Of a stretch of DNA of 64,000 bases, positions 41,557 through 50,311 are shown piece after piece (position 1 is the stretch's first letter; each line of letters begins with the position of its first letter). Position numbers and translations under genes: made by a program. The stretch is from an uncultured Bacteroidales bacterium. Its GTDB lineage: Bacteria > Bacteroidota > Bacteroidia > Bacteroidales > UBA932. Under the pieces are notes generated by a model. That model saw only the letters and a program-made list of their open reading frames with translations, did no database searches and was not told the DNA's origin. Location of the stretch: contig CALUTU010000001.1 of the NCBI GenBank assembly GCA_944323785.1, forward strand, positions 1 through 64,000, written 5' to 3'.

Positions 41557-42402
41557 ATGACAGATACCGAAAGACTGACTCAGACAGCGTCCCAGGTCAG
41601 AAGGGACATTGTGAGAATGGTCACTCAGGCCGGGTCAGGGCATCCCGGCGGCTCCTTGAGCAGCACTGACATAGCCACTGCCCTGTTTTTCAAAGTAATG
41701 AAACACTCCCCGGAGCACTGGGACCGCAGCGGAAAGGGCAACGATATGTTCTTCCTCTCAGCGGGCCATATGTCCCCCCTGTTCTACAGCGTACTGGCAC
41801 GGAGCGGATACTTCCCCGTAAAGGAACTGGCCACCTTCCGCCACCTGGGCTCAAGACTCCAGGGCCATCCGTCCACGGACCACGGACTGCCCGGCGTGTA
41901 CATGCCCTCAGGCTCTCTCGGACAGGGACTGTCTGTAGCCTGCGGAGCAGCCCTCGGCAAGAAGCTGGACAAGGATGACCGTAAGGTATATGTCCTCGTA
42001 GGCGACGGCGAGAGCGAGGAAGGCCAGATATGGGAGGCAGCCATGTTCGCCGCCCATCACAGGATTGACAACCTCGTAGCCATGACCGACTGGAATCACC
42101 AGCAGATAGACGGCACGGTGGAGTCCGTCATCGGACTGGGCGACCTGGAGGTCAAATGGAAAGCCTTCGGATGGGAATGTATCACCGCTGAGGGCAATGA
42201 CATGCAGGCAGTGCTGGAAGCCTTTGACAGGGCCCACAGCCTCTGCGGACACGGCAAGCCGGTGATGATCCTGTTCAAGACCGTCATGGGCAAGGGCGTG
42301 GACTTCATGGAAGGCACCAACAAATGGCACGGCAAGGCCCCTTCTGCAGAGCAGTGCGAGGCCGCCCTGGCACAGATTAAAGAAACTCTCGGAGATTTTT
42401 AA
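41557..42402 (+). CDS. Transketolase, N-terminal (thiamine-diphosphate) subunit
   Basis: A 281-aa half of a split transketolase. It holds the ThDP-binding domain: GHPGGSLSSTDIATALFF at about 28-45, the SAGHMSP motif, GSLGQGLSVACGAAL, and the diphosphate/Mg motif GDGESEEGQIWEAAMFAAHHRIDNLVAMTDWN. It transfers two-carbon ketol units in the pentose phosphate pathway together with the next gene product. The gap to the second subunit gene is 12 bp. A -7-like TATCTTAG lies at 41526-41533. Confidence 0.92.
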   Translation: MTDTERLTQTASQVRRDIVRMVTQAGSGHPGGSLSSTDIATALFFKVMKHSPEHWDRSGKGNDMFFLSAGHMSPLFYSVLARSGYFPVKELATFRHLGSRLQGHPSTDHGLPGVYMPSGSLGQGLSVACGAALGKKLDKDDRKVYVLVGDGESEEGQIWEAAMFAAHHRIDNLVAMTDWNHQQIDGTVESVIGLGDLEVKWKAFGWECITAEGNDMQAVLEAFDRAHSLCGHGKPVMILFKTVMGKGVDFMEGTNKWHGKAPSAEQCEAALAQIKETLGDF

Positions 42403-42414
42403 GATTTTTGAAAA

Positions 42415-43368
42415 ATGGAAAAATTTATAAATACAGGAAATAAGGATACCCGTTCCGGTTTCGGAGCAGGACTCGCCGAGATAGGCAACGAGGACGAGAG
42501 AGTCGTCGGACTGTGCGCCGACCTCACAGGCTCGCTCAAGATGGACCAGTTCGCCAAGGAGCATCCGGACCGTTTCTTCCAGTGCGGCATAGCCGAGGCT
42601 GACATGATAGACGCGGCCGCCGGCCTGTCCCTCAGCGGCAAGATTCCTTTCGCCGGATCATTTGCCAACTTCGTGACTTCCAGGGTCTATGACCAGATAC
42701 GCCAGTGCGTCTGCTACGCCGGTGCCAATGTAAAGATAGCCGCATCCCACGCCGGCATCACCCTCGGTGAGGACGGAGCGACACACCAAGTGATGGAGGA
42801 CATAGGCATGATGAGGATGCTGCCCCGCATGACCGTCATCAATCCCTGCGACTACAACCAGACCAAGGCCGCCACAATAGCCGCCGCCAGGTACAACGGT
42901 CCCGTATATCTGCGTTTCGGCCGTCCGTCAGTACCAAATTTCACCCCTGAGAATCAGACATTCGAGATAGGCAAGGCCCTGCGCCTGACGGAAGGCAGGG
43001 ACGTATCCATATTCGCCACCGGTCATCTGGTATGGGAAGCCCTGCTGGCTGCCGAAGAACTGGAGAAACAGGGAATATCCGCAGAAGTCATTGACATACA
43101 TACCATCAAGCCGCTGGATACGGAAGCCGTACTCGCATCCGCAGCCAAGACCGGAGCCGTAGTCACCGCCGAGGAGCACCTGATAGCCGGAGGTCTCGGA
43201 GAACTGATAGCCGGAGTGCTCATCCGGACCCGTCCGTGCCCTATGGAATTCGTAGCCGTGGACGACCAGTTCGGCCAGAGCGGCACTCCTGCCGGACTGA
43301 TGGAGCTGTACGGTCTGGACAAGGCCCACATAGTATCGGCCGCGCTCAAAGCCATAGCCAGAAAATAA
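42415..43368 (+). CDS. Transketolase, C-terminal (pyrimidine-binding) subunit
   Basis: A 317-aa second half of the split enzyme: pyrimidine-binding domain with the catalytic Glu region FFQCGIAEADMIDAAAGLSLSGKIPFAGSF, SHAGITLGEDGATHQ, and a C-terminal transketolase domain (VEALDIHTIKPLD-like VIDIHTIKPLDTEAVLASAAKTGAVVTAEEH). The split two-gene form is common in anaerobes. It is followed after 6 bp by the sigma-factor gene, so the transketolase and sigma-factor genes may share a message. Confidence 0.92.
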   Translation: MEKFINTGNKDTRSGFGAGLAEIGNEDERVVGLCADLTGSLKMDQFAKEHPDRFFQCGIAEADMIDAAAGLSLSGKIPFAGSFANFVTSRVYDQIRQCVCYAGANVKIAASHAGITLGEDGATHQVMEDIGMMRMLPRMTVINPCDYNQTKAATIAAARYNGPVYLRFGRPSVPNFTPENQTFEIGKALRLTEGRDVSIFATGHLVWEALLAAEELEKQGISAEVIDIHTIKPLDTEAVLASAAKTGAVVTAEEHLIAGGLGELIAGVLIRTRPCPMEFVAVDDQFGQSGTPAGLMELYGLDKAHIVSAALKAIARK

Positions 43369-43374
43369 CCGCCG

Positions 43375-43917
43375 ATGGACGACAGGGAGATACTGGCCGC
43401 ACTGAGGGAAGAAGGCAATGAGAACTATGCCTTCAACCTGCTGGTGCGCAAATACTCCCAGCGTCTGTACTGGCATATCCGCAGGGCCGTCCTGGATCAC
43501 GACGACGCGGACGACCTGTTGCAGAACACCTTTATAAAAGCCTGGAAGAACCTTCCTTACTTCAGGGAGGAGTCCAGGCTTTATACATGGCTCTACCGGA
43601 TAGCCACCAACGAGACCATCAATTTCCTCAAGAGCAAACGCCTCAGGACCATGCTGTCCATGAGCGGGCATGAGTCATCCATCGCCGACAGGCTGGCTTC
43701 CGATCCGTATTTCACCGGAGACGAGATATCCCGCAGGCTGTACCAGGCCATATCCAAGCTGCCGCCCAGACAGAAGATGATCTTCAACATGAGATACTTC
43801 GACGAACTGAAATTCACCGAGATAGCGGAGATTCTCAACCGGTCGGTCGGAGCCGTGAAGGCCTCCTATCACCATGCCTTCACCAAGATGCAGGACATTT
43901 TAAACGAAAACGATTAA
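43375..43917 (+). CDS. Sigma-70-family RNA polymerase sigma factor (ECF type)
   Basis: A 180-aa ECF sigma factor. Region 2 contains FNLLVRKYSQRLYWHIRRAVLDHDDADDLLQNTFIKAWKNLPYFREESRLYTWLYRIATNETINFLKSK. Region 4 contains LPPRQKMIFNMRYFDELKFTEIAEILNRSVGAVKASYHHAF. The next gene encodes a small single-pass membrane protein with its soluble part on either side, a plausible anti-sigma partner. Confidence 0.92.
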   Translation: MDDREILAALREEGNENYAFNLLVRKYSQRLYWHIRRAVLDHDDADDLLQNTFIKAWKNLPYFREESRLYTWLYRIATNETINFLKSKRLRTMLSMSGHESSIADRLASDPYFTGDEISRRLYQAISKLPPRQKMIFNMRYFDELKFTEIAEILNRSVGAVKASYHHAFTKMQDILNEND

Positions 43918-43950
43918 TCCAAACCGTCTGATAAGTGTCTAAAGTACAGT

Positions 43951-44379
43951 ATGAGTGAAGATATAAGACATAGCAATCCGTTCACCGTCCCCGAAGGCTA
44001 TTTCTCCGAACTGGAGGACAGGCTCCGGGAGATAGCCGTGACACCTGAGCCGGAGCATGTAGGATGGCTGGCAAAAGTCAAGCCTGCCGTAATGCTGACT
44101 CTGATGTTCGGTGTCATCGCCGGATTCGGATGGGTCGTATCCAAGGTGACCGGCCTGCTGTACACCGATCCGGTGGAATCCGACGACCCCATCACGGCCA
44201 TGATAGAGGAAGGATGGATTGAGAGCAGCTTCATATACGCCTACAGTGACGAGATTGATGTAGAGGAAGCCCTGAGCAACTCCTTGGAGAATACCGTCAC
44301 GATGGACGAGGAACTGTCCGAAGACATAGAGGCCTCGCTTACCGAAGATGACATTATCAGATACCTGAACCTTGAATAG
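43951..44379 (+). CDS. Small single-pass membrane protein, possible anti-sigma partner
   Basis: A 142-aa protein: a short N-terminal cytoplasmic part starting SNPFTVPEGYFSELEDRLREIA, one membrane helix at about 48-68 (PAVMLTLMFGVIAGFGWVVS), and an acidic C-terminal tail (DEIDVEEALSNSLENTVTMDEELSEDIEASLTEDDIIRYL). The FxVPExYF motif and the place directly behind a sigma-factor gene recur in Bacteroidetes sigma/anti-sigma operons. It lacks a zinc-type anti-sigma motif. The role is inferred from context. Confidence 0.65.
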   Translation: MSEDIRHSNPFTVPEGYFSELEDRLREIAVTPEPEHVGWLAKVKPAVMLTLMFGVIAGFGWVVSKVTGLLYTDPVESDDPITAMIEEGWIESSFIYAYSDEIDVEEALSNSLENTVTMDEELSEDIEASLTEDDIIRYLNLE

Positions 44380-44387
44380 ACAACGCA

Positions 44388-44927
44388 ATGAGACGATTTA
44401 TCCTTATTATCGCCGCTGCAGCCATATCCCTGTCTGCGGCAGCCCAGCCGGAACCTTCCGGACCAGGATGCAAGACTCCCGGAGAGTCCGGCCCCAGGAA
44501 CATGGAACAGCTTGAGAGCGCCAAGATAGGCTTCTTCACTACCCGGATGGAGCTTACCCCCGAGGAGGCAAGCAAGTTCTGGCCCGTCTACAACGAATAC
44601 AACAAGGCCCTGTGCGATGCCCGCAAGGCCACCCGCGACAACTACCGAGCCATCAGGGAGCTGGCCGATAAAGGCTCTTACTCTGAGGTGGAGATGAAGC
44701 GGCTCCTTATCAAATATACGGAAGAGTGCGTCAAGGACGACGAGCTTGAAAGGCTGTATCTGGACGAGTTCCTGAAGATCCTGCCCGTGGACAAGGTCGC
44801 CCGGATGTACATCGCCGAGGAGGAGTTCCGGGACAAGATGATCAAGATGTGGAAGAAGCCCGGAAAAGACAACGACCCACAGAGACCGGAAGACAGAACC
44901 GGCCGTGAAAAGCCTATGCCGCGATGA
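44388..44927 (+). CDS. Exported Spy/CpxP-like helical protein
   Basis: A 179-aa protein with a signal peptide ([20 protein letters not shown]). The mature part is helical and charged ([47 protein letters not shown]), the LTPEEAxxFWPxYxEY motif being typical of a Bacteroidetes periplasmic family near ECF sigma operons, related in style to Spy/CpxP chaperones. The C-terminus is Lys/Asp/Pro-rich. Its stop overlaps the start of the ABC ATPase gene by 4 bp (ATGA). Confidence 0.7.
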   Translation: MRRFILIIAAAAISLSAAAQPEPSGPGCKTPGESGPRNMEQLESAKIGFFTTRMELTPEEASKFWPVYNEYNKALCDARKATRDNYRAIRELADKGSYSEVEMKRLLIKYTEECVKDDELERLYLDEFLKILPVDKVARMYIAEEEFRDKMIKMWKKPGKDNDPQRPEDRTGREKPMPR

Positions 44928-45577
44928 TACAGGCAACAGGCATCACTAAGAGTTTCGGCCCCGTACAGGTACTACGGGGCATTGACTTCAGTGCGGCTGA
45001 CCGCGAGGTCATATCCATCGTAGGAGCCAGCGGTGCCGGCAAGTCCACCCTGCTTCAGATACTCGGATCGCTCTCCAGGCCCGATACCGGAACGGTGCTC
45101 ATCGACGGCACTGATATCTTCTCCCTTTCCGCAGACGCTCTGGCCGACTTCCGCAACCGGAAGATAGGTTTCGTCTTCCAGTTCCATCACCTCCTGCCGG
45201 AATTCACGGCCCTGGAGAACGTCATGATACCCGCGCTCATCGCCAGGACTACGGTCCACGAGGCCAGGAGAAAGGCGGAGGAGCTGCTCGGCACACTCGG
45301 TCTAGGACACCGGATCACCCACAAACCGTCCGAGCTCTCCGGAGGTGAGCAGCAGAGAGTGGCCATAGCCCGCGCCGTCATCAACAATCCTTCGGTAATC
45401 TTCGCTGACGAACCCTCCGGTAACCTGGACAGCCACACCAAGAAAGACATCCATCAGCTTTTCTTCGACCTGCGCGACAAGTTCGGACAGACTGTCATCA
45501 TCGTCACTCACGACCGTTCTCTGGCCGCCATGTCCGACCGGATGCTGGAGATGAAGGACGGTATTTTCTGCAATTAG
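44924..45577 (+). CDS. LolD-like ABC transporter ATP-binding protein
   Basis: A 217-aa ABC ATPase of the MacB/LolD/FtsE group. Walker [10 protein letters not shown] (residues 34-42), signature LSGGEQQR, Walker [13 protein letters not shown], switch His in VTHD. The spacing of motifs and the [20 protein letters not shown]-loop match LolD, which powers lipoprotein release from the inner membrane. The permease gene is not adjacent. It is translationally coupled to the exported helical protein, which suggests an envelope function. Confidence 0.85.
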   Translation: MIQATGITKSFGPVQVLRGIDFSAADREVISIVGASGAGKSTLLQILGSLSRPDTGTVLIDGTDIFSLSADALADFRNRKIGFVFQFHHLLPEFTALENVMIPALIARTTVHEARRKAEELLGTLGLGHRITHKPSELSGGEQQRVAIARAVINNPSVIFADEPSGNLDSHTKKDIHQLFFDLRDKFGQTVIIVTHDRSLAAMSDRMLEMKDGIFCN

Positions 45578-45623
45578 TCTGTAATTAGATTTCAGTATTC
45601 TTGCATTTGTCTTACAGATTCTC

Positions 45624-45631
45624 TAAATTTG
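45624..45631 (+). promoter_or_regulatory. -7 box for the EF-G2 gene
   Basis: TAAATTTG; leader about 40 nt to the ATG at 45678. Confidence 0.45.
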
Positions 45632-45677
45632 TGAGATATTGACAAAATTTACTAACTAATATTAATCTTTTGATAAA

Positions 45678-47831
45678 ATGAAAACCTACCAGACCGGAAA
45701 CATCAGAAATGTCGTGCTTCTGGGAAGCTCTAAATCTGGGAAGACCACCTTGTCGGAAGCCATGATGTATGAAGGCAAGGTCATTGACCGCAGAGGAACT
45801 GTAGAAGCGAAGAACACCATCAGCGACAACACCGAAATCGAACAGATCAACCAGAGATCCATCTATTCGACTCCTCTTTACACGGAGTTCATGGACAACA
45901 AGCTGAATATAATGGATACTCCCGGCGCAGATGATTTCATCGGAGGCGTTGTCTCCTCATTCAAAGTCTGCGACTCAGGTATCCTTGTAGTGAACGCACA
46001 GCAGGGAGTAGAGGTAGGCACGGAGATCTTCGCAAGATACGCCGACAACTATAAAAAGCCCGTAGTGGTGGCAGTCAACCAGCTTGACGCGGAGAAAGCC
46101 AACTGGGAGAACACCATCGACTCCCTCAGGGAAGCCTTCGGCAACAAGGTGGTCCTCGTACAGTTCCCCGTAGCCGTAGGAGCCGGATTCAACGGCTTCA
46201 TCGACGTGCTGACCATGAAGATGTACACCTTCACCGACGACAACGGTACCAGAGTCGAGGCCGACATACCGGAGCAGTTCAAGGCCCAGGCCGACGAGGT
46301 GCTCTCAGCCCTGACCGAGATGGCCGCCGAAAGCGACGAGGCCCTTATGGAAAAATATTTCGACGCAGGCGAGCTCTCCCGCGAGGAGATAGAGAAAGGA
46401 CTCAACCTAGGCTTCCTGCAGGGCTCCATCATGCCGACATTCTGCATCTCGGCCAGAAAGGACATCGGTGTCAAGAAGCTCATGGAGTTCATGATTAACG
46501 TGGCCCCCTCACCCGCCGGTGACAATGAGCCCACCAAGGACGGCGGCTCCGTACCCTGCGACCCCAACGGTCCTACAGCCATCTTCATCTTCAAGAACGC
46601 CCTCGAGCAGCACCTCGGAGACGTGTCGTACTTCAAGGTCATGTCCGGCAAGCTCACCGAAGGCATGGATCTGGTCAATCCCGAGAACGGCAACAAGGAG
46701 CGCATCTCCCAGATATTCGCTGTAGCCGGCAAGAAGAGGGAGAAAGTCAGCGAGATGGTGGCAGGAGATATAGGCTGCACAGTCAAGCTCAAGAGCGTCA
46801 AGTCCAACCAGACCCTCTGCGTTCCCGGACAGGAGATAGTCTTCGCTCCCATCGTATATCCTCAGGCCAAGTTCCGCACAGCCATCAAGGCAGTGGACGA
46901 GAAGGATGAGGAGAAGCTCGGCGAGATCCTCAACAAGGCAGCAGCCGAGGATCCCACCTACATCGTACAGTACGCCAAGGAGCTCAAGCAGACTATCCTC
47001 AGCGGACAGGGCGAGCAGCATATCAACACTCTCAAGTGGCAGATCAACAACATCAACAAGATGGAGATCGAGTTCATGGCTCCCCGCATCTCATACCGCG
47101 AGACCATCACCAAAGTGGCCGCAGCCAACTACCGCCACAAGAAACAGTCCGGCGGTGCCGGTCAGTTCGGTGAGGTTCACCTCCTCCTGGAACCCTACGT
47201 GGAAGGAGCTCCCCAGAACAACCGCTTCAAGGTAGACGGCAAGGAGATGGTACTCAATATCAAGTCCAAGGAAGAATACACCATGGACTGGGGCGGAAAG
47301 CTCGAGTTCTACAACTGTATCGTCGGCGGCGCCATCGACGCACGCTTCATGCCCGCCATCCTCAAGGGTATCATGGAGAAGATGGAGGAAGGTCCTCTGA
47401 CCGGATCCTACGCCCGTGACATCCGCGTCTACGTGTACGACGGAAAGATGCACCCGGTGGACTCCAATGAGATCTCCTTCAAGCTGGCAGCCCGCAACGC
47501 CTTCAAGGAGGCATTCCGCAACGCCGGTCCGAAGATTATGGAGCCTATCTGCAACATCGAGATCATGGTGCCCGGTGAGTACATGGGCGACGTGATGTCC
47601 GACCTCCAGGGCCGCAGGGCCATGATCGAGGGCATGAGCAGCGTCAAGGGCTTCGAGGTACTCAAGGCCCGCGTGCCTCTGGCAGAGCTCTACAAGTACT
47701 CCACCACCCTCAGCTCCCTGACTTCAGGACGCGCTTCCTTCACCATGGAGATGGCCGAGTACCAGCAGGTACCTGCCGATGTTCAGGAGAAGCTGCTGAA
47801 GGCCTACCAGGAAGAAGAGAAAGACGAATAA
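45678..47831 (+). CDS. fusA2: EF-G paralog (EF-G2 type) with degenerate G domain
   Basis: A 717-aa protein of full EF-G length. G-domain motifs are altered: G1 GSSKSGKTT (residues 16-24) instead of AHVDAGKTT, no RGITI switch-1 motif (EIEQINQRSIYS), G3 DTPGADDF (80-87) with Ala84 replacing the catalytic His, and G4 NQLD (134-137) instead of NKxD. Domains III-V, including the domain IV loop (HKKQSGGAGQFGEV), are well kept. A Bacteroides EF-G paralog, EF-G2, has been described that supports translocation without GTPase activity and is needed in the gut; this gene fits that description. Control by starvation is inferred from that work, not seen here. Confidence 0.88.
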   Translation: MKTYQTGNIRNVVLLGSSKSGKTTLSEAMMYEGKVIDRRGTVEAKNTISDNTEIEQINQRSIYSTPLYTEFMDNKLNIMDTPGADDFIGGVVSSFKVCDSGILVVNAQQGVEVGTEIFARYADNYKKPVVVAVNQLDAEKANWENTIDSLREAFGNKVVLVQFPVAVGAGFNGFIDVLTMKMYTFTDDNGTRVEADIPEQFKAQADEVLSALTEMAAESDEALMEKYFDAGELSREEIEKGLNLGFLQGSIMPTFCISARKDIGVKKLMEFMINVAPSPAGDNEPTKDGGSVPCDPNGPTAIFIFKNALEQHLGDVSYFKVMSGKLTEGMDLVNPENGNKERISQIFAVAGKKREKVSEMVAGDIGCTVKLKSVKSNQTLCVPGQEIVFAPIVYPQAKFRTAIKAVDEKDEEKLGEILNKAAAEDPTYIVQYAKELKQTILSGQGEQHINTLKWQINNINKMEIEFMAPRISYRETITKVAAANYRHKKQSGGAGQFGEVHLLLEPYVEGAPQNNRFKVDGKEMVLNIKSKEEYTMDWGGKLEFYNCIVGGAIDARFMPAILKGIMEKMEEGPLTGSYARDIRVYVYDGKMHPVDSNEISFKLAARNAFKEAFRNAGPKIMEPICNIEIMVPGEYMGDVMSDLQGRRAMIEGMSSVKGFEVLKARVPLAELYKYSTTLSSLTSGRASFTMEMAEYQQVPADVQEKLLKAYQEEEKDE

Positions 47832-48008
47832 CCCTTCGGCACGTCATAACGGGCGAACTGCTTCGTTGTTTTCGGTATCACGGCTCAGTCATTTACGGGA
47901 GTAAACTCCTTCGCCATGAACCTCAACGCCTCGCATTTCACCCATTCTGACGCACCTCCGTCTGCTTAGCATCCAAACTGGTTGCTTGCAGACCCGGCCA
48001 TCAGGAAC

Positions 48009-48046
48009 AAAGCCGCATCGGAACCAACCGGTGCGGCTTTTTGTTT
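48009..48046 (+). terminator. Intrinsic terminator downstream of EF-G2
   Basis: AAAGCCGCATCGG/CCGGTGCGGCTTT, 13-bp arms with one mismatch and a 6-nt loop, then TTGTTTT. A weaker tract on the minus strand could also serve the small gene at 48046-48237. The 178 bp between the EF-G2 stop and this hairpin hold no supported gene. Confidence 0.7.
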
Positions 48047-48237
48047 TAGAACAGGTCGTTCCAGTGCCGCTCCATATCCTTGATGGAGGAGAAACCGGAC
48101 AAGGACCACACACAGTCATAAGGGACACCGTACCTTACCATAAGCTGCCTGGCGAACATAAGTCTTGCTGCCATTACTTCCTTTCTTCTCGAATGCCGGT
48201 GCAACATCACCGATTTAGCGAACATCATATTGGTCAT
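48046..48237 (-). CDS. Small basic protein, unrecognised
   Basis: A 63-aa reading frame starting MTNMMFAKSVMLHRHSRRKE, then VMAARLMFARQLMVRYGVPYDCVWSLSGFSSIKDMERHWNDLF. The composition (aromatic-rich C-terminus, Arg/His-rich N-terminus) looks like a real small protein. A -7-like TAACTTTA (48265-48258) lies upstream and a hairpin just downstream. I do not recognise it, and chance remains possible. Confidence 0.4.
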   Translation of the reverse strand: MTNMMFAKSVMLHRHSRRKEVMAARLMFARQLMVRYGVPYDCVWSLSGFSSIKDMERHWNDLF

Positions 48238-48405
48238 ATTAGTTGTATTTGAAAACTTAAAGTTATAATAGAGCCGTGTTATACCCTCGAAAATAAAGAA
48301 ACATGGGGCGATTTTTACGTTTTTTTACAATTACCCTTTATTCATGATGTTCTAAAAGTTATTTTCTACAACTATTCATTAGTTTTTAAATTCTTTTTTT
48401 GATAA

Positions 48406-48413
48406 TACTTTTG
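48406..48413 (+). promoter_or_regulatory. -7 box for the XRE regulator/rnhB unit
   Basis: TACTTTTG ends 5 nt before the ATG, so transcription should start at or next to the start codon (leaderless). Confidence 0.5.
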
Positions 48414-48418
48414 TTTAT

Positions 48419-48745
48419 ATGAACAATGAGGAGATCAGAAAAAGGATATTGGCAAGGCGCAAGGAGCAGCAGCTCTCGCAGGCTGATCTGGCAGACAGAC
48501 TGTCGATCTCCCAGACCGCATACTACAAGATAGAGAAGGGCAGCACCCATCTGATAAGCGACCACCTGCCCAAGATAGCTTCCATCCTGGACCTGCCGGA
48601 AGAAGAGCTGGTTCTGGGATACGATCTAAGCAGATACACTGAAATACTCCACGAGAAAGACCGCCGGATAGCAGAACTGGAGGCTATCATCGCTGACAAG
48701 AACAAAATCATAGAACTTCAGGCCGAACTTCTGAAAAAAATTTAG
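48419..48745 (+). CDS. XRE-family HTH regulator with C-terminal coiled coil
   Basis: A 108-aa protein: N-terminal HTH_3 domain (about 5-62: LARRKEQQLSQADLADRLSISQTAYYKIEKGSTHLISDHLPKIASIL) and a C-terminal heptad-rich helix (EILHEKDRRIAELEAIIADKNKIIELQAELLKK) likely to dimerise. It resembles small Bacteroidales XRE proteins of unknown regulon. rnhB follows by 13 bp. The start is defined by the -7 box, which leaves no room for a leader. Confidence 0.85.
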   Translation: MNNEEIRKRILARRKEQQLSQADLADRLSISQTAYYKIEKGSTHLISDHLPKIASILDLPEEELVLGYDLSRYTEILHEKDRRIAELEAIIADKNKIIELQAELLKKI

Positions 48746-48758
48746 TTGTTTTGCATTC

Positions 48759-49352
48759 ATGTTGCAGAGCTATGACATACCCGGCACTGTGGAGGCCGGA
48801 ACAGACGAGGCCGGACGCGGATGCATCGCGGGACCGGTATATGCCGCAGCGGTAATACTTCCTGCGGACTTTCACGACCCCGGGCTAAACGACTCGAAAC
48901 AACTGTCGCGACGCGAAAGGGAACGCCTGAGAGATATCATCATAATGGAAGCCCTGTCCTGGTGCGTAGCTTCGGCCAGCCCGGAGGAGATAGACGGGAT
49001 CAATATCCTCAACGCCTCCATCCTGTCCATGCACAGAGCCCTGGACGGACTTAGCATCACACCGGAACACATAATCGTGGACGGCAACCGGTTCAAGCCG
49101 TACAAGAACATCCCGTTAACGTGCTTCATAAAGGGTGACGGCAGATATGCGTCCATAGCAGCCGCATCCATACTTGCAAAGACATTCAGGGATGACTTCA
49201 TGAGAGAAGCCGCCGCGCAGTATCCGCAGTACGGGTGGGAGATCAACTGCGGCTACCCTACGAAAGCGCACCGCGAAGCCGTCCGGAAGTACGGCATCAC
49301 CCCATTGCACCGCAAGTCATTCAAGATACTTCCCGATCCGGAGTTATTCTAA
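48759..49352 (+). CDS. rnhB: Ribonuclease HII
   Basis: A 197-aa enzyme that removes ribonucleotides from RNA-DNA duplexes. Family motifs are complete: GTDEAGRGCIAGPVYAAAVIL (catalytic Asp-Glu), LNDSKQLS, IIVDGNRFKPY with a catalytic Asp, GDGRYASIAAASILAKTFRD, and GYPTKAHREAVRKYGITPLHRKSF near the C-terminus. Normal length. Its last 9 bp overlap the convergent kinase gene tail to tail. Confidence 0.95.
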   Translation: MLQSYDIPGTVEAGTDEAGRGCIAGPVYAAAVILPADFHDPGLNDSKQLSRRERERLRDIIIMEALSWCVASASPEEIDGINILNASILSMHRALDGLSITPEHIIVDGNRFKPYKNIPLTCFIKGDGRYASIAAASILAKTFRDDFMREAAAQYPQYGWEINCGYPTKAHREAVRKYGITPLHRKSFKILPDPELF

Positions 49353-50306
49353 TCCTTCCTTGCTCAGAGTGAACTCGAACCTGAGTCCCGAGGGCTTGGC
49401 CGATACGGCCCTGATGCTGCCGCCGTGCAGATTGACGGCATTCTTGACTATCGAAAGCCCCAGTCCTGTCCCGCCTATCTTGCGGCTGCGGCCCTTGTCC
49501 ACCCGGTAGAAACGCTCGAATATACGGGTCAGATGCACACTGTCCACGCCCACACCGTCATCCTCCACCGATATCCAGTACTGCCATCCGTCCTCCTTGT
49601 CCAGAGAGACAGTGACAGTAGTACCCTTGGAATAAAAAATGGCATTTTCCAGAAGATTGCGGAAGACAGAGTATAGCAGGTTGCGGTTGCCCACGATTTC
49701 CTTGCCGGAGGGGAATTTGCTGACTATGTGCATAGTGCCTCTGTCAGACGGACCTGCCTTGTATTCCTGATCGGACACACCGTCATATTTGCCGGCCACC
49801 GGCTCCATATCGGACACCGCCTCAGCGACCACATCGGAAAGCGACAGCCTCTCTTTCTCTATCTTGTCGCTGGCCTCGTCCATCCGAGTAATGGTGGACA
49901 GGTCCGTCAGCAAGTTGGACAGACGCTGGGACTGCTCGTAGCACTTGCGAAGGAACATCTCTTTCTGCGGAGTACTGAGGGCAGGATTGTTGATGATAGT
50001 CTCCAGATAGCCGTTGATACTGCTGACCGGAGTCTTGAGCTCATGACTGATGTTCTGGGTCAGTTGTTTTTTCTGACGGATATTGTCCTGTGACTCGCGG
50101 ACTACGAGCTCTCTTGCAGCGGACAGAGTGTCCCTGTCGGACATATCCCTGGTGTAGACCCGCACAAGGCGGTTGAGCAGCCGGCCTTCCCTTGTATCCG
50201 GGAAAGACGGAAACAGCTTGTCCAAAGGATTGCCCTTCTCCGCCATATAGACGAACTCCTCCAGACGGGCCAGAATACTTTTTCTATAGAGAAAGTCCTT
50301 AAGCAT
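49344..50306 (-). CDS. PhoR-like histidine kinase lacking membrane segments
   Basis: A 320-aa histidine kinase. The H-box is QNISHELKTPVSS (H88). The catalytic domain has the N-box NLLYSVFRNLLENAIFY, G1 DDGVGVD, F-box FERFYRVDKGRSR and G2 GGTGLGLSIVKNAV. The N-terminal 80 residues are helical and charged with no hydrophobic span, so unlike typical PhoR it should be cytosolic or attached through partners. It follows the response-regulator gene by 5 bp, which rules out a longer 5' end. Context (Pit transporter, Pho-like boxes) suggests phosphate control. Confidence 0.88.
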   Translation of the reverse strand: MLKDFLYRKSILARLEEFVYMAEKGNPLDKLFPSFPDTREGRLLNRLVRVYTRDMSDRDTLSAARELVVRESQDNIRQKKQLTQNISHELKTPVSSINGYLETIINNPALSTPQKEMFLRKCYEQSQRLSNLLTDLSTITRMDEASDKIEKERLSLSDVVAEAVSDMEPVAGKYDGVSDQEYKAGPSDRGTMHIVSKFPSGKEIVGNRNLLYSVFRNLLENAIFYSKGTTVTVSLDKEDGWQYWISVEDDGVGVDSVHLTRIFERFYRVDKGRSRKIGGTGLGLSIVKNAVNLHGGSIRAVSAKPSGLRFEFTLSKEGLE

Positions 50307-50311
50307 GGCCC

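Noticed and set aside
47846..47960. Short palindromes (CGAA-CTGC-TTCG, TTTAC-GGGA-GTAAA) in the spacer after EF-G2
   Set aside because: Too short and without promoter or conserved structure that I can show; could be a 3' UTR but is not supported.
47889..48128. 79-codon minus-strand frame downstream of EF-G2
   Set aside because: Composition rich in Cys, Trp, Arg and overlaps a terminator hairpin; no support as a gene.
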